From Welwitschia mirabilis (lineage: Eukaryota; Gnetophyta; Gnetopsida; Welwitschiales), in NCBI GenBank assembly GCA_051453625.1, contig JBOZIK010000001.1, positions 75,099,449 to 75,163,448 of the forward strand: a DNA stretch of 64,000 nt, given 5' to 3'. The stretch's first letter is position 1. Each line of letters starts with the position of its first letter. Shown here piece by piece: positions 25,567 through 38,683 of the stretch. Position numbers and translations under genes: made by a program. The notes beneath the pieces are model-generated. The model was given only the letters and a program-made list of their open reading frames with translations, was not told the DNA's origin and made no database searches.

Positions 25567-27486
25567 TATTTCCATTTATTATCTTGAATATTTTTAAGTT
25601 TAGTTTTCTTAAATTTTATTTTTGAGTTTATATGCATCTAATACTATTTTTTAATAATTTTGAGTTGATGGTACATTTATCTTTCTTTGCTTAGTGCATT
25701 CACCTCCTTTATCATAAATTTATTTATTGCCATTTCCACTATTTTGGACTATATGATACTTTTCATAAACCTTAATGATATTATCTATGCTTAATTTATT
25801 TTATTGATATTTTCATTCTTTTTGAAGAATCTTTTAAAACCCTATCATCCACCTTGTTGTTTAGATGACAAGGAGACTAATGCACAAATATTTTCTAAGG
25901 TACATCATCTTTCTATCCCATGTTTTTCCACCTCTTTATGATCCTTATTTTCATGCATAGAATACTACTCTCAGGCCTGTTTGTTTTACTTACTTGTACT
26001 TAACTTGTATTTTCATCTTTTTTCTTCTTAAATTAATGCAATATAGGACACATTGATTCATCTATTCAGAGGGATAAAAACATATATTTTAATATATTCT
26101 TTTAAAAATTAAAAATTTTTAAGGGTTATTTTTACATTTCCATGAGACATATCTATAGTGTACTAATCTGATTCTGAATGCCTATTATTTAAGTGATATA
26201 CATTATGGATAATATTTAGTAAACCACATACTTAATAGTAGAATAATTGTAGTTTGTTTTAATTATCTGAATGATGTAAGTAATTCAAGAGACCATGGAT
26301 GAAGGGAATAATGTTGTGATTAATTATTTTTTATATAATTCCCTTATAGATTATGCTTAAAAACTCAAATGTTTGATTTATGAATACCATTTTTGAGTTA
26401 TTACTTTTTTGGATTAAATATGCACATCATTTATCTAAGTTTCTATGGTTATATCTTTTGCTGATTCTTTTGTTTTAACATCAAATATTATCTTTTTAAT
26501 GTACTAAACGTTTTAAATGGGTCGATAATGCATAGTTAAGTATTTCCATTTATTCTTTTGAATATTTTTAAGCTTAGTTTTCTTAAATTTTATTTTTAAG
26601 TTTAGATGCATCTAATACTATTTTTTAATAATTCTGAGTTCATGGTACATTTATATTTCTTTGCTTAGTGCACTTACCTCTAACTTTATTTATTTCCATT
26701 TCCAATGTTTTGGACTATATAATACTTTTCTTAAACCTTAATGATATTATCTATGCTTAATTCATTTTATTGATATTTTCATTCTTTTTGAATCTTTTAA
26801 AAACCCTATCATCCACCTTGTTGTTTAGATGATAAGGCAACTAATGCACAAATATTTTCTAAGGTACATCATCTTTCTATGGCATGTTTTTCCACCTCTT
26901 TATGATCCTTATTTTCATTCATAAAATACTACTCTTAGGCCTGTAACTTGTATTTTCATCTTTTTTTCTTCTTAATTAATGTAATATAGGACACATTGAT
27001 TCATCTATTTAGAGGGAGAAAAACATATATTTTGAGACATTCTTTAAAAAAAAAAAATTTTTAAGGTTTATTTTACATTTCCATGAGACATGTCTATAGT
27101 GTACTAATCCGATTCTGAATGCCTATTATTTAAGTGATATAAATTATGTATAATATTTAGTAAACCACATACTTAATAGTAGAATACTTGCAGTTTGTTT
27201 TCGTTATATGAATGATGCAAGTAATTCAAGAGATCATGGATGAAGGAAATAATGTTGTGATTAATTATTTTTATATAATTCCCTTATAGATTATGCTTAA
27301 AAACTCAAATGTTTGATTTATGAATACCATTTTTGAGTCATAACTTTTTTTAATTAAATATGCACATCATTTATCTAAGTTTCTATGGTTATATCTTTTG
27401 TTGCTTCTTTTGTTTTAACATCAACTATTTATCTTTTTAATGTACTAAATGTTTTAAATGGGTGGATAATGCATAGTTAAGTATTT
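25567..27486 (+). repeat. 974-bp tandem duplication in element B
   Basis: Units 25567-26540 and 26541-27486 align throughout, sharing TATTTCCATTTATT at the start and AATGGGT-GATAATGCATAG at the end. A few percent of bases differ, and the second unit has small deletions. Each unit includes one hairpin phrase (25847-25880 and 26810-26850). Confidence 0.9.
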
Positions 27487-27779
27487 TGATCTTATTTTTT
27501 AATAAGAATGATTATAGGTAATTGATTTTATAGATTAGTTTTCAAATCCTATCATTTTCATAATCATTCAGATGACTATTTGGATAACATCATGATCACT
27601 TAATTTACCAAGGTAAAACATTCGATTTCTTTAATTTTTAAACTCACTCTTTCATGTTGAGATTTCTAAGTTTAATTTATGTAATCATAGTTAGTATTTT
27701 ATCTTAATTAATTTAGCTTATAATTATATTTATTTTCTAACTTTATCAAGGACTGAGATAGCTGAGTTGGAAACTATAT

Positions 27780-28381
27780 CCTATTGCTAAATTATATGTT
27801 TTTGATAAAATATTTTAACTAGTTTTATAGGATATTGAGATACGTTTAAGTGGAAAATGATGATTTTTAAGAACCAAGGAAAAAATAATAAAAATACACA
27901 ATTACCAACATATGTAGAGATATTTTAAATTAATTATAATAATTTACATTCTAAGGAGGAGTTAATGATAATTCTAGTATTCCTTCCATTGTATAGATGA
28001 CCACCTAGACAACATCACTTACATGATGATTAGGATGTTGACTAGACCAACATGAAGGTTAAATATAAAACTTTCTTAATGGAGCATCATCTACTACCTT
28101 GTTTAGATAACTATAATAAAAACACCTAATTTTAATCAATGTATCAAACTTCATAAAACTTGTATAATTTATTATGCATTTTTTATGTGTTGTTAGGATA
28201 TTGGTTATATCTATTAGATTTGTTATTTTTAAGTCTATAGTTGTAAATAAATGCTGCCTTCACCTTGGCTTTGATTATCTTTACTACACTGAAAATTTTC
28301 ATTATAGAAGATTGAAGAACTAAAGGTCCATCCATTAGTTACAGAGAGGGGGTCTTTCTTAGTGTTAGGCTATGTCTGTGT
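27780..28381 (+). repeat. 3' LTR of element B, truncated
   Basis: It starts near CCTATTGCTAAATTATATG and follows the 5' LTR of B to TTAGGCTATGTCT near 28376. There the sequence changes to a fresh LTR start (TGTACCACTAACTTATATG), which is element D. Hairpin phrases lie near 27985-28018 and 28084-28125. Confidence 0.75.
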
Positions 28382-28554
28382 TGTACCACTAACTTATATG
28401 TATTTAATAAGATATTTCAAGTAGTTTTTCAAGATATTAAATAGGTTTATGCTAAATTTTAGTGATAATGGAGAGCTAAGATGAATGACATAAAAAATGC
28501 AATATTCATTACATTTTACAGCATTTGAAACAATTTATAATATTTCCTATCTAT
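28382..28554 (+). repeat. Element D 5' LTR, left part
   Basis: It begins TGTACCACTAACTTATATG, aligned base for base with the LTR starts of A, B and C, and then follows the B-type LTR for 173 bp until element C begins. The rest of this LTR lies at 38684-39752. Confidence 0.65.
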
Positions 28555-29564
28555 TGCAATGTAAATTTGTAAGAATTTAATAGTGTATTTTGAGTGCTTT
28601 TGTAGGACTTTTATATAGGTTTAGATGTAATACTAATGCTTATGAAAGACAGATAGGATGATTATCAAAATATGAAATCTTAGCATATTTAGAGGTTTCT
28701 TAGGCTTATTCTAATACTTTATAATTTGAAAGAAGAATGTACTGAGTAGAATACTAAGTTATCTTTAGAATTGAAGTTAAGGAAGCCTATAGGATGATAC
28801 TGCTACTGACTTAAATAGAAGTTGCAGGGTTGATGATAGAGATCAAAGCTAATGGAGCACCTTTTGATGTGGAGTGATATTCCCTATGTCATCCTCATGA
28901 TAGTCAGAATGATAAATACTTTGTATGATCTTAAAGAATTATCTTTGTAATGAAGTCATATGAACCATTTTAGCTATTAGGATTTTTATTGATCTCTAGG
29001 GTTAGGCTTCTAGAACTTCAATGAAAAACTATAAATACCCTTTCTTTCTTTCACTTCTGTTTCCATCTTTTGTACCTATTACTCTTATGAGAAAAGACTG
29101 AGGGATAAGAGGTCTATCTAATAGCTATAAAGAGAAGTTACCCTTGGTGTTAGGCCAAGTATTCTCCATTGAGAAGTTGCTACTTTATTATAAGTGGACA
29201 TAAAAGTTCTATAATTAATTCAAATTATCTTCACTAAAACTCTATTTATGTCCCTTATGATTTAAGATGGTTTTAATCTAGTGACAATTCTATAATTTAT
29301 TTAGATTATAAGGGAAACCTTTGTTGAGATTAACTTTATTTAGTTTAGGTTTTGCATTGTTATTTTTTCTTACTTTTATTGATTAAAAGATAAAAGCCTA
29401 AAAATATTCATAAAATTAATTCTTTATCTCTAAGCCTAATGCCTTGATTGAGATGACGATATTCTGGTTAACTCTTGTCTCTACTACTATGTGTTTTTTT
29501 ATAAGTAATTTGATTTATAGGTTTACCAAAAAACTTAAGGACTACATAAATTCTCACCAAAACA
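28555..29564 (+). repeat. 5' LTR of element C
   Basis: It starts TGCAATGTAAATTTGTAAGA and ends CTCACCAAAACA. It matches 37434-38683 but lacks about 240 bp in total, including most of the first hairpin phrase; the second remains at 28878-28915. The later part contains the CTCTATTTATG-type phrases shared with A. Confidence 0.85.
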
Positions 29565-29567
29565 TTT

Positions 29568-29585
29568 TAGTATTATTGTTGAGGA
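29568..29585 (+). promoter_or_regulatory. Primer-binding site of element C
   Basis: TAGTATTATTGTTGAGGA, three bases after the LTR end. Nine differences from TGGCGCCGTTGCCGGGGA, all G-to-A or C-to-T. Confidence 0.8.
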
Positions 29586-29729
29586 AGACCACAAAGAGCT
29601 AAAGAATTATCACTATCCAAATAAGTATCTCAAATTTTCTATTGAGGTTATTTATTTGAATTAGTGCTTTTTTAATCAAAGCTTAGAATAGATTTGTTTC
29701 AGTAATTTTTATTTTCTATAGTTTTTAGA

Positions 29730-29980
29730 ACCCTTGTTGTCCTCTCTATCATCCTAAGAACATTGGACATAATAGTTATAAAAATTTAAATTTATTTCCT
29801 ATTTTGTAATTTCTTTTCTATTTGTAGATAAGTAATAAAGGTACTGTCATTTCCATGATAGCCTTGATAACATTCTAGTTTTTTATTCTTTATAATATTT
29901 TTCCATGTATAGTTATTTATCACTATGATCATTGTCCCCTCTATCATTCTCAAAACTAAATGGACAATAGTCTATTAGTT
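29730..29980 (+). repeat. Three copies of the hairpin phrase in element C's leader
   Basis: Copies near 29734-29775 (GTCCTCTCTATCATCCTA), 29843-29875 (CTGTCATTTCCATGATAG) and 29930-29975 (TTGTCCCCTCTATCATTCTC). The spacing and order match the leader of element A. No open frame lies here, so it is the untranslated leader upstream of gag. Confidence 0.7.
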
Positions 29981-30289
29981 TTAATTTTAGTTTTCTATTT
30001 GTTGTCATAGGAACCTAATCAAAGAAAATACTATAGAAGGATTAATCAACTACAAGCAAAATTCAGGTATGCATACCCCAAGCCTACAACTTCTAAGAAT
30101 TGAAGAAGAAGATTATTTTTTTCTTTTATTATTTTAGAATCAAATTTTACCAAAAATAATTATAGTATAGAAGTAGGTCGTGTCATTTTTTCTTCACAAA
30201 ATCATTGCAAAAACAAAATTAAGTCATTACATCTAGTACTCCAATTATAATAAAAACTTCTACTACAAATGTAAACAATATTCTTAGAG

Positions 30290-31250
30290 ATTTAATTGCT
30301 AATTAAAAATGTAAAATCCAAAATCCTTTCGATTTACTCCTAGTAATGATGTAAAATTAAAAAATCTAAGTGCTTATCCAACTTTTTTAGCAGAACCTAA
30401 GAAAGACCCTTTTTAACATATAGCTAATATTGAACAAATTGTGATTAGCTCAAAAAAAGAAAAAAATGTATTAGTGACTATATCTACATGATTATTTTTT
30501 TGATTACACTTAGAGGAAGGGAAAAAATTTGGCTCAAAACCATTCCACATAAGAATCTTAAGTCATGGAGTTAAGTATAAGAAGTTTTTATCCAATGATT
30601 TTTAAGTAAAAATTCCATGAGAAAAGAAAGAAAATAAGTGACCAACTTTGAACAACCACCTCATGAGGATCATACCATGGCTTATGAGCATTTTAACATA
30701 GCAAACCATGTCAATCCTATTGATGAATTTAGTAAGGTAGAGTTAATTATTTCTACAATGGAGTGAATTGTCAAACTTTGTATACTTTTCTTATGGAGGC
30801 ATCTTGTTGAATTTAGGCCTAGGTGATGCATGAAGTGTGTTGGAAAACCTAGTAAAAATAAGTCAATCTTTACCTAAATCTACTAAAGAAAATTAAACCA
30901 TAGGCCAAATTATAAAAGATATAAAAGATGTTAAACATGACAATGAAGAAGAGAGGAGTGATCAAACTAATTTACTTAAATATTTTACTATCATCTTGGA
31001 GAAATACACATAATTAATAGTTGATGAAAAGGTAGTAAAAGATAAAAATATCACTTAAACTTATGAAATTTATAAAGATGACTCTCATTCAACTAAAGAA
31101 TATCCCTTGTATCCAACTTGTAAAGAAAGGATGTTTGAGGAAGTTTGTTCTTTCAACCAAAGCACATCTAACTTTAAAAGTAAACATCAATTTCAACAAA
31201 GATTAGGTGGATAATCAACATGAAAACCTTTTGAAAATAGATTCAAAAAT
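30290..31250 (+). pseudogene. gag remnant of element C
   Basis: Readable phrases include KNLSAYPTFLAEP, DPFQHIANIEQIV and KIWLKTIPHKNLKSW, the usual capsid-domain landmarks of Athila-type gag. Stops and frameshifts interrupt them. It aligns well with gag of B at 21090-21900 and antisense to 15600-16060 in A. The ORF-like frames at 31215-31560 are shadows or fragments of the 3' part of gag. Confidence 0.7.
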
Positions 31251-31879
31251 TAAAACTTCTAACCAAATAACTTTAACCTTCAAAAAAATTAGAATTATAC
31301 ACTTAGAGATTTCATATAAGGGATGAGAAAAATGAAAGAAAAAACTAATAGTGACATTGGAAATTTGTGCATGTGCTTCATCAAAAAATGCTTGCCAATC
31401 AAAAACCATAAGAACCTCTTGCATCTTAACCTTTGTAAAAAAAAATGAATTTAAGAGAGATTTGAAAGTAGTGACAAGAAGTAAAAATGATATAAAACCT
31501 TCTACTCATGAAAATTTAACTTTCAAAAACAATGAAGTGAATAAAGAAGATAATTTATAAATTTTAAACTCCTATAACTTCCCATCAACATCACATAGTA
31601 AAACCTTTACTAAAAATTCTTTCCAAAAAAACAAAGGAAAGAAACCATCTACTCCTTAGCTTAATTGATAGAATATGAATCTTACCTTTAATGAATACCT
31701 AAAAAACTTAATGCAAGAGGTTAAAATTAACTTACCTTTTTGGAAACACTTGTAAGAAAACCATAAATATTTTAAGTTATGAAAGAACCTAGTAAGAGAA
31801 AAAAAAAATACCATTCCTAGCAAAGTTTTTCTTACACAATCTATTTCTAACTTATTTCTAAAAAAATGTTCTAAATTCA

Positions 31880-32270
31880 AAGACTCTAGAGCTACAAGTA
31901 TAAGTGTTACCTTAGAAGAAAATAAAAGAATTTAAAATGCTTTAATTGACATAGAAGATAGTGTGAAAATCATGCATTTTAACATATGTAAGATACTTGG
32001 GTGAGAAAACAAAATAGAACCTACATGAATTATCTTAAAATTACTAATACTTTAATTAAGAAATCATTAGGGATTATCAAGGACCTAGTCATCCCAATTG
32101 AGGAAGCCGTTTATCCCATAGATGTTGTCATCATTGAAGTAGAACATGATGGGAGTTATCCACTTTTCTTAGGAAGAGCCTTGTATGTTATTACTCATTG
32201 TATCATTAACGCATGAACTGGGATGACAAGATGTCATTATAATAATAAAAAATTTACCATTTGTGTATGT
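31880..32270 (+). pseudogene. Aspartic protease remnant of element C
   Basis: It reads ALIDIEDSVKIM near the active site, then an open stretch (32001-32216) with KSLGIIKDLVIPIEEAVYPI, DVVIIEVEHDGSYPLFLGRA and HCIINA. This is the best preserved protease of the A-D group. The D-T/S-G triad is changed to D-I-E. The LGRA phrase corresponds to LGRPF, which closes the protease region in Athila-type pol. Confidence 0.8.
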
Positions 32271-32879
32271 GATACTATTGAAAAGAACATGGGAAATGAG
32301 TTTTACATAAACAAAGAATTGAAACCAACCTTATTTTTACAACATTGACTAATTGACAATAGATTATTAATGCTACATGAGCCAACTTTATATGATAATC
32401 TAATTGGAATACACTATATTGAGTTTGAGAATGAAGAACACATTAATTAGGGAGAAATTCAATATATTCATTTGGTAGAAAAACTTTTTATAGAGTGTCA
32501 TCTAACATCTGTCATTCCTATAATAGATAGGATAATAACTAAAATCCTTAACTTAGAATTCAAGAAACTACCCTATGGTTTAAAATATGTTTCTCTATCT
32601 AATAATCAAATGAAACCATAGAAAATAAGTGACCTTCTGACTCCTTAATAATAATCCATCTTGATCATACATCTAAACTCTAATAAATAAGCCTTTGCTT
32701 AGACTAATAAGGACTTAGTTTCCATTTCTCTTTCCATAGTTCAACACACGATTTACCTTGAAGATAATGCTAAATCTATTAGGCAACACTAAAGAAGGAT
32801 TAACACAACCCTTAAGTAAATAGTTAAAGATGAAATCATTGGATTTTAAAATCATATATGCTATATCCAATAATGAGTG

Positions 32880-33560
32880 AGTTATCCGTTTAACAGTAGT
32901 TCTAAAGAAAGGGGGCAAATGAAGAATGTGCATTAATTTTTGCAAGCTTAATGAGGTTACTAAAAAGGTTATTATAATTTACCCTTCCTTAATCAAGTAC
33001 TTAGTAGATCTAAGGTCATACCTACTACTATTTTCTTGATGGTTATAGTGGTTATAATTAAATTTATATAATAAGTAATAACCAAGTCAAAACAACCTTT
33101 ACCTCATCCTTTGAAACCTTTACCTTTAAAGGAATGCGCTTGGAACTTTGAAATACCCCTAGAACTTTCTAATGGGCTAAGATGGGGATAGTTTTTAACA
33201 TGTTAGATGACTCTATTAAAATTTTCATGGATATCTTCTCCATCTTTTATAATACTTCAAACAAACCATAAAACAATTAGAGAAAGTTTTGGATTGATTT
33301 ATATGAATGGCTTACATTTGAGTTGGAAAAAGAGTTTTCTTCTTGTCAATCATGGAATTATTTTAGAACATCACATTTTAAAGCAAGGAATTAGAATGAA
33401 CCCTACCAAGTTGAGATCATTAAAAATCATAGTCCTTCAACCATTGTAAAACAAGTTAGATCATTCCTTGGTCATGTTGGTTTTTATCATCATTTTATTC
33501 ATGATTATATAAAAATTTATAAACCACTTTACTCATTACTTAAAAAATGCTAGATTTAAT
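32880..33560 (+). pseudogene. Reverse transcriptase remnant of element C
   Basis: CINFCKLNEVTKK near 32928-32966, then FLDGYSGYN near 33030-33060 (first catalytic Asp kept), IFMDIFSIF near 33215-33240 (the second box, normally YMDD, is broken) and an open stretch at 33207-33449 with SFLLVNHGIILEHHILKQGI, matching the RT thumb. Several stops and frame changes are present. The order relative to protease and RNase H is normal. Confidence 0.85.
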
Positions 33561-34020
33561 TGAAATGATTTATGTTAACATGTATTTGAAACTCTTAAAG
33601 AAAGCATTTATTCTTAACCTATTGTCATGGGGTCCCTATTGGAATAAAGATTTTAACCTCATATGTGATGTAAGCAACATTGCTATGGGTGGGTTTCTTA
33701 GTTAAAACTATGAAAATGGTTTTAAAGTCATATCTTATCTTAGTAAAACTTTGTTTCAAGCCCTATCTTTTTGGCTTGATCATCTTTGACATTATCTTTT
33801 TGGCTTTCATATAAATATCTATATGACCAAGAAGTACTATTTTATGACTAGGAAAGATTCTAGTAGTAGACTTATTAGATGAATCCTTCTCATGTAGGAA
33901 TTTAATCTTACCATCATTGATAATGATAAAAAACATAATAACATTACTAATCATCTCTCTCTACTTTCTTATTTTCATGATGAACTTTTCATAAATAACT
34001 CTTTCTAGATGAATAACTTT
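33560..34020 (+). pseudogene. RNase H remnant of element C
   Basis: Phrases such as LLKKAFILN, NLICDVSNIAMGGFLS and FKVISYLSKTL correspond to the RNase H start (L-CDASD-A-GAVL) and the ISY-S-TL strand of Ty3/gypsy elements. The catalytic Asp in CDVS is kept. Frame interruptions follow. Confidence 0.7.
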
Positions 34021-34099
34021 TGCAATTAAGCAATTTTATCCCATTTCTTCTACTCATCCTATTTCTTAGTATGTTGATATTGTGAACTACCTTATTACT

Positions 34100-35240
34100 A
34101 TAAAAACACCTTAGTATTAGACCCATAACCAACACAAAGCTTTTATCCATGGGATTGGTAACTATGAATGGAAGGAACTCCATCTTTATATAAGATGTAA
34201 AGATCAAATCATGTATAAGTATATGTCTAAGTAAGAAAGCTTAGATTTCTTAAAACTTTGTCATGGTGAGGTATGTGGGGGATACTTTAATGGATAAAAG
34301 ACCACTATAAAAATTTTTCATTTCATTTTTATTATCCTACCCTTTTTAAAGTTTAATTTAACTTTATTAAAAGGTATGATGCATGTTAACATTATGGTTG
34401 TCTAACTCATTTTTAGGGTATGTTCCTTAAACCTCTACTTGAATGTAAACCTTCTAATTTATAGGCCAAATTAAACCACCTTATCATAACAAATATTATA
34501 TTCTAGTAGCTGTTGATTAGATTACTAAGGGGGTAGAAGTTATTTCTATTATCAAAAATGATGTCTAAAACATTTGTAATTTTATTCAAACTCATATATT
34601 TTAATGTTTTGATTTTTCAAAAATTATTACTAGTGATTAGGGAACTTATTTCATTAACCACCTCTTTTGAAAACGCCTTTATACATTGGTGTTAAACATA
34701 GAATTGCATGTGCTTATCATCCTCAAACTAATAACTAAGTTGAAAATGCAAATAAAGAAATTAAAAATATTCTCTAAAAATTAGTATCTATCAATAGAAA
34801 AACATGGTCTTCTAAACTTGTTGATGTTATTTGGACTTATCATATGACTTGTCATAACTATCTATGTTTCTCACCATATGAACTTATGTATGGAAAAGTT
34901 TGTGTTTTACTAGTTGATGTTTGCTATAACTCTTATCAATCCACCTATCAACTTAACCTTATCAACTTAGATGAAAATATTAGAACTCAATTAGCTAAAA
35001 TTGACCATTTAGATGAAAAATATCCTCATGTCTTACATTGTCAACTCATTCATAAAGCCCATGCCAAGTTCAAAAATAACAAAAATATTATTAATAAGTA
35101 ATTTAAACTTTGTCAACTTGTTCTTTTATATAATACTTAAGTACATATTCTACACATCAAGTTAACTTCTAAATGGTTAGGTCTTTATCTTATAGAAAAA
35201 TTACATTCAAGTGTCTTAGTTATAATCTCTAATCCAAATA
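34100..35240 (+). pseudogene. Integrase remnant of element C
   Basis: The zinc-finger phrase CHGEVCGGYFNG lies near 34260-34300. The core has SD, a stop, then GTYFIN near 34635-34660. VENANKEIK follows near 34740-34770, keeping the catalytic Glu although the preceding Gln codon is now a stop. The C-terminal part is an 85-codon open stretch (34844-35101) with SPYELMYGKVCVLLVDV, the SPY-LVYGK-CHLPVE phrase typical of Athila integrases. It is the clearest evidence for the lineage. Confidence 0.85.
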
Positions 35241-37433
35241 TTAGAGAAATTCAAAAAGTTAATGGATAAAGGTTAAAACTTTATAAGTTATTTTTTGATG
35301 AAACATTGAACATGATAGAAGCACTTATCTTAGAAGCCTCTCTCAATGAGGAGGATTTTCCTCTTTCTATTATCTAAATTCCTTCTTAATGCTTTTCTTT
35401 AGTTAACATCATGTTATTACTTAAATATCTTAAACTTGACCTATGTATTTATTTTATGAAGTTTCCATGATTAGTGATATTTACTTGGGAATTTTAAATA
35501 ATAAGATTGAATTCATCCAATATTTAGACATTGATATGTTTATAAACTTTATTTTAAAGAATTATGCCTTGGTTCTTTTATTCTCTTTCAATGATATAAG
35601 TAATTAGTTGTTTTAGCATGTTCTTACTTATTATTTATCTTATCACTTTACTTTTATCCTTATAAGTACTTAGTTATGTGGAATTCACTACATTAAAAAG
35701 AAGAAGAAGAAGAAGAAGAAAAAAGAAAAAAAATAAAAACCATGCTTTTTCATGGTATATCTCAAAAAACGATCCTTATGATGTCCTATCATAAGCACAC
35801 CAGGGCAAATATTCCTAAGAGAGGTCTTTCATAGTATGATATGGTAGCTGTGGAAACTCCACTGGGGGGAAAATTGGCCATACTGTGTGGGTTTTTACTT
35901 CTCTAATAGTGGTTACACTTCCTTTGTCATGGTAGAATAAAATTGTACTTAGAGGCTATGAGATTAGTGATGTTCCTGATATCATCACAGGTATTACTTA
36001 TTTTATAGACTCATTTTACTTACTTATTTATCATACTTCTACATGATTACTTTTTTTTTTCCCTAGATTTTAGTATTATTTTGAACTTATAGCTTATCAG
36101 TTCCTACTTTCACAGGTTTTTATCTTATCATTCATTATTTGATAACATTGAACATACTTGACATCATTATAATCATTGCCTATTTAAGTGGTACTTTATG
36201 AAGTTTTTACATACTATCATGCATATTTTATCAAGTAATTTTATGATTGTTATTAAGTGAATTTATTAGGTTAGAAGTTATGGTAACTAAGCAATATTCT
36301 TTATATTCCTAGTTGTCCATTTTCATTTTATTTTCTTTAGTTGTTTTGTTAGATTTTTTTAAAGTTATTTTCTATACTTTTTTAGCATAATGTTATGGAT
36401 CTAATTCTTTTATAGTATTTTATTGTTGTTTTTTTATAGTTTTTCTAGAGGATTGTTGTTTTCTTTTTGATAGGTTTTTATGATTTGATGAGTTTTAGTT
36501 CTTCTTTTTCCATGACTTTGAGTAAATTTAAGGAGCCATTAAGCATTGCTTCTTTCTACTTAGTGCATTTTCTTCTTTTTTATAGCTATCTTTTCACCAT
36601 GGTCATGTTTTCTGAAATAATTTTTTTTTTTACTTTGTACCTTCTTTGTAATTTTTTTGCTACTTCTTATATTCTCATTTGTTTTTAGACTTTTTGTGGT
36701 TTTCCTCTCTCCCAAAACAACTTTTTTGATCACTATTATCCCATTTCTATCATCCCCATGATAGTTGAAATGACACTTATTTTTTTCATTTGGTGTAATT
36801 ATTGGAGGATAGGATATCTTTTTGAGTATTCATTTATGATTTTGAGTAGAAATTTTACAAAATTTAAAGGATCATGCTTTGAGCTTTTATGATATGTATC
36901 TATGATGAGTTATTTGGATGAGATTTATTTTTACTTAAATAAAAATTCATGGATTTTATCTTTTAAAAGCACAAGTAGCACACTCTGGAGCCTTCGTGTA
37001 GCTATGTTTTGGATCACTAAAGGATAAATCATGCTAAGTATACTCTTGTATTTTACCTTTGTTAATTACACTAATGAATTAAAATGGATTATTCTTTTGA
37101 TATTAGCACTACTTAAATATTAACACATCAGTTGAAAGTCTCTATTGCATATTATGCATATACATTATTATGTGATGATCTATCATCATTATATTTTATG
37201 ATTTTTGTATGTGTATGACACTAATTTATTCTATGATGATGTATTTAAGTAGGGGGCTTATAAATATGTCCGTATGCATATCAATTAATTGATTTTTCAT
37301 ATCTATTCCTACATGATCAAATTGTCCTCAATTTACATTTTTTAAGTTATTGTCTATCTTAGGTAAATTGTCTTACAATATATTTTATCACTTACTTTAT
37401 CAAGGAACAATAAGGTTAAGTAGAGGACTATGT
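35241..37433 (+). other. 3' non-coding part of element C
   Basis: It holds an AAG microsatellite (35699-35720), the conserved block at 35770-36000 shared with A and B, and a perfect-arm hairpin phrase CTATCATCCCCATGATAG at 36747-36764. It ends in a purine-richer stretch (AAGTAGAGGACTATGT) next to the 3' LTR that may act as the polypurine tract. No credible coding frame; 36467-36688 is open but low-complexity. Confidence 0.6.
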
Positions 37434-38683
37434 TGTAATGCCAATTTATAGGAATTTGATAATATATTTTGAGTGCTTTTATAAGACTTTTATATAGGCT
37501 TGGATACAATACTGATGCTTATGAAATATAGATAGGATTATCATTTAAATATGTAATTTTTAGTATATTTGGAGGCTTCTTAATCTTATTCTAATACTTC
37601 ATAATTTGGAATAAGAATATATAGAGCAAAAGACTAATTTATCTTTAAGATTAAAGATGAGAAAGCTTATCATCCCCTCTATCATCCCCATGATAAGTAG
37701 AACGAGAACCCTGTTAACTTGGATAGAAGCTGTGGGGTTGATAGTAGGACCTAAAGCTAATGAAGTACCCTTTAATATGGAGTGATATTTCCTATGTTAT
37801 CTCCATCATATTTATGATGATAGATATTTTCTATGATGGAAAAGAATTATCTTTGTAATGTGCTCATGTGACCTAGTTGGGTTGTTAGTGTTTCTTCTCC
37901 AACCTCTAGGGTTAAGCTTTTAGAAATTCAATGTAAAACTACAAATACCCTCCCTTTCATTCATTTTTATTTCCATCTTTAATACCTAATGCTCTTGTGA
38001 CAAAAGACTGAAGGACAAGAGATCCATTCAATAGCTACAAAGAGAAGTTACCCTTGGTGTTGGGTTGAGTATTCTCTATTGACGAGCTTCTACTTTATTA
38101 TAATGTAAACATTTTATGATTAATTCAAGTCCTCTTCACTACAATTTTATTTATGTCCCTTATGATTTAAGTTAATTATAGTCTAGTGATAATTTTGTAA
38201 TTTATTTAGATCATAAGGGAAACATTTGTTAAGGTTGACTTTGGTTAATTGAGGTTTTACATTGTTATTAAACTTTAGTTTCATATTGCATTTTCCATCT
38301 TCTATTTAGATTATCTCATAATTCACATTATTATAAATAAATAAAAATCCCTTCTTAATTGATTTAAATTATAAAAAAATAGTTCTTATGATAGGGGAAT
38401 TAGGATCCAAGTAGAATTCATCTCATTCACATTTCGTCCATTGCAATTTATCTCCATTCATCTTGTATTACATTTTGCATTATTATTTATTTTTATTAAT
38501 TAAAAGATAAAATCCTAAAAATACTTTATGAAATAAATTCTTTAATGATATGCTTAATTCCTTTATTAGAATTATGACATTCAAGTTAACTGTTATCTAT
38601 ACTAGTGTGTGTTTTTCTACAAGTAATTTGATTTATAGGTTTACCTAGATAACTTAAAGGTTGCATAAATTCATATCATAATA
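37434..38683 (+). repeat. 3' LTR of element C
   Basis: Starts TGTAATGCCAATTTATAGGA, nearly identical to the start of A's LTRs. The end is near CATAAATTCATATCATAATA. Both hairpin phrases are present (37667-37700 and 37790-37825). At 1250 bp it is the fullest LTR of the A/C subfamily. Confidence 0.85.

Larger units (their letters stand above)
19128..28381 (+). mobile_element. Element B: deletion derivative of an Athila-like retrotransposon
   Basis: About 9.25 kb, plus strand. A 5' LTR (19128-20367), primer site, leader, gag and protease are followed not by RT but by sequence that aligns with the post-integrase part of element C. The RT, RNase H and most of integrase are therefore missing. The 3' non-coding region carries a 974-bp tandem duplication. 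The 3' LTR (27780-28381) is cut after about 600 bp, where element D begins. It is related to A and C but forms a distinct subfamily by LTR and motif spelling. Confidence 0.75.
28555..38683 (+). mobile_element. Element C: complete but decayed Athila-like retrotransposon
   Basis: About 10.1 kb, plus strand, nested inside the LTR of element D. It has LTRs at 28555-29564 (with internal deletions, 1010 bp) and 37434-38683 (1250 bp), a primer site, leader, gag, protease, RT, RNase H, integrase and a long 3' non-coding part. Stops occur in every domain. Target duplication is weak (tctat before, actaa or ctaag after). It is the same subfamily as A but in the opposite orientation. Confidence 0.85.
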
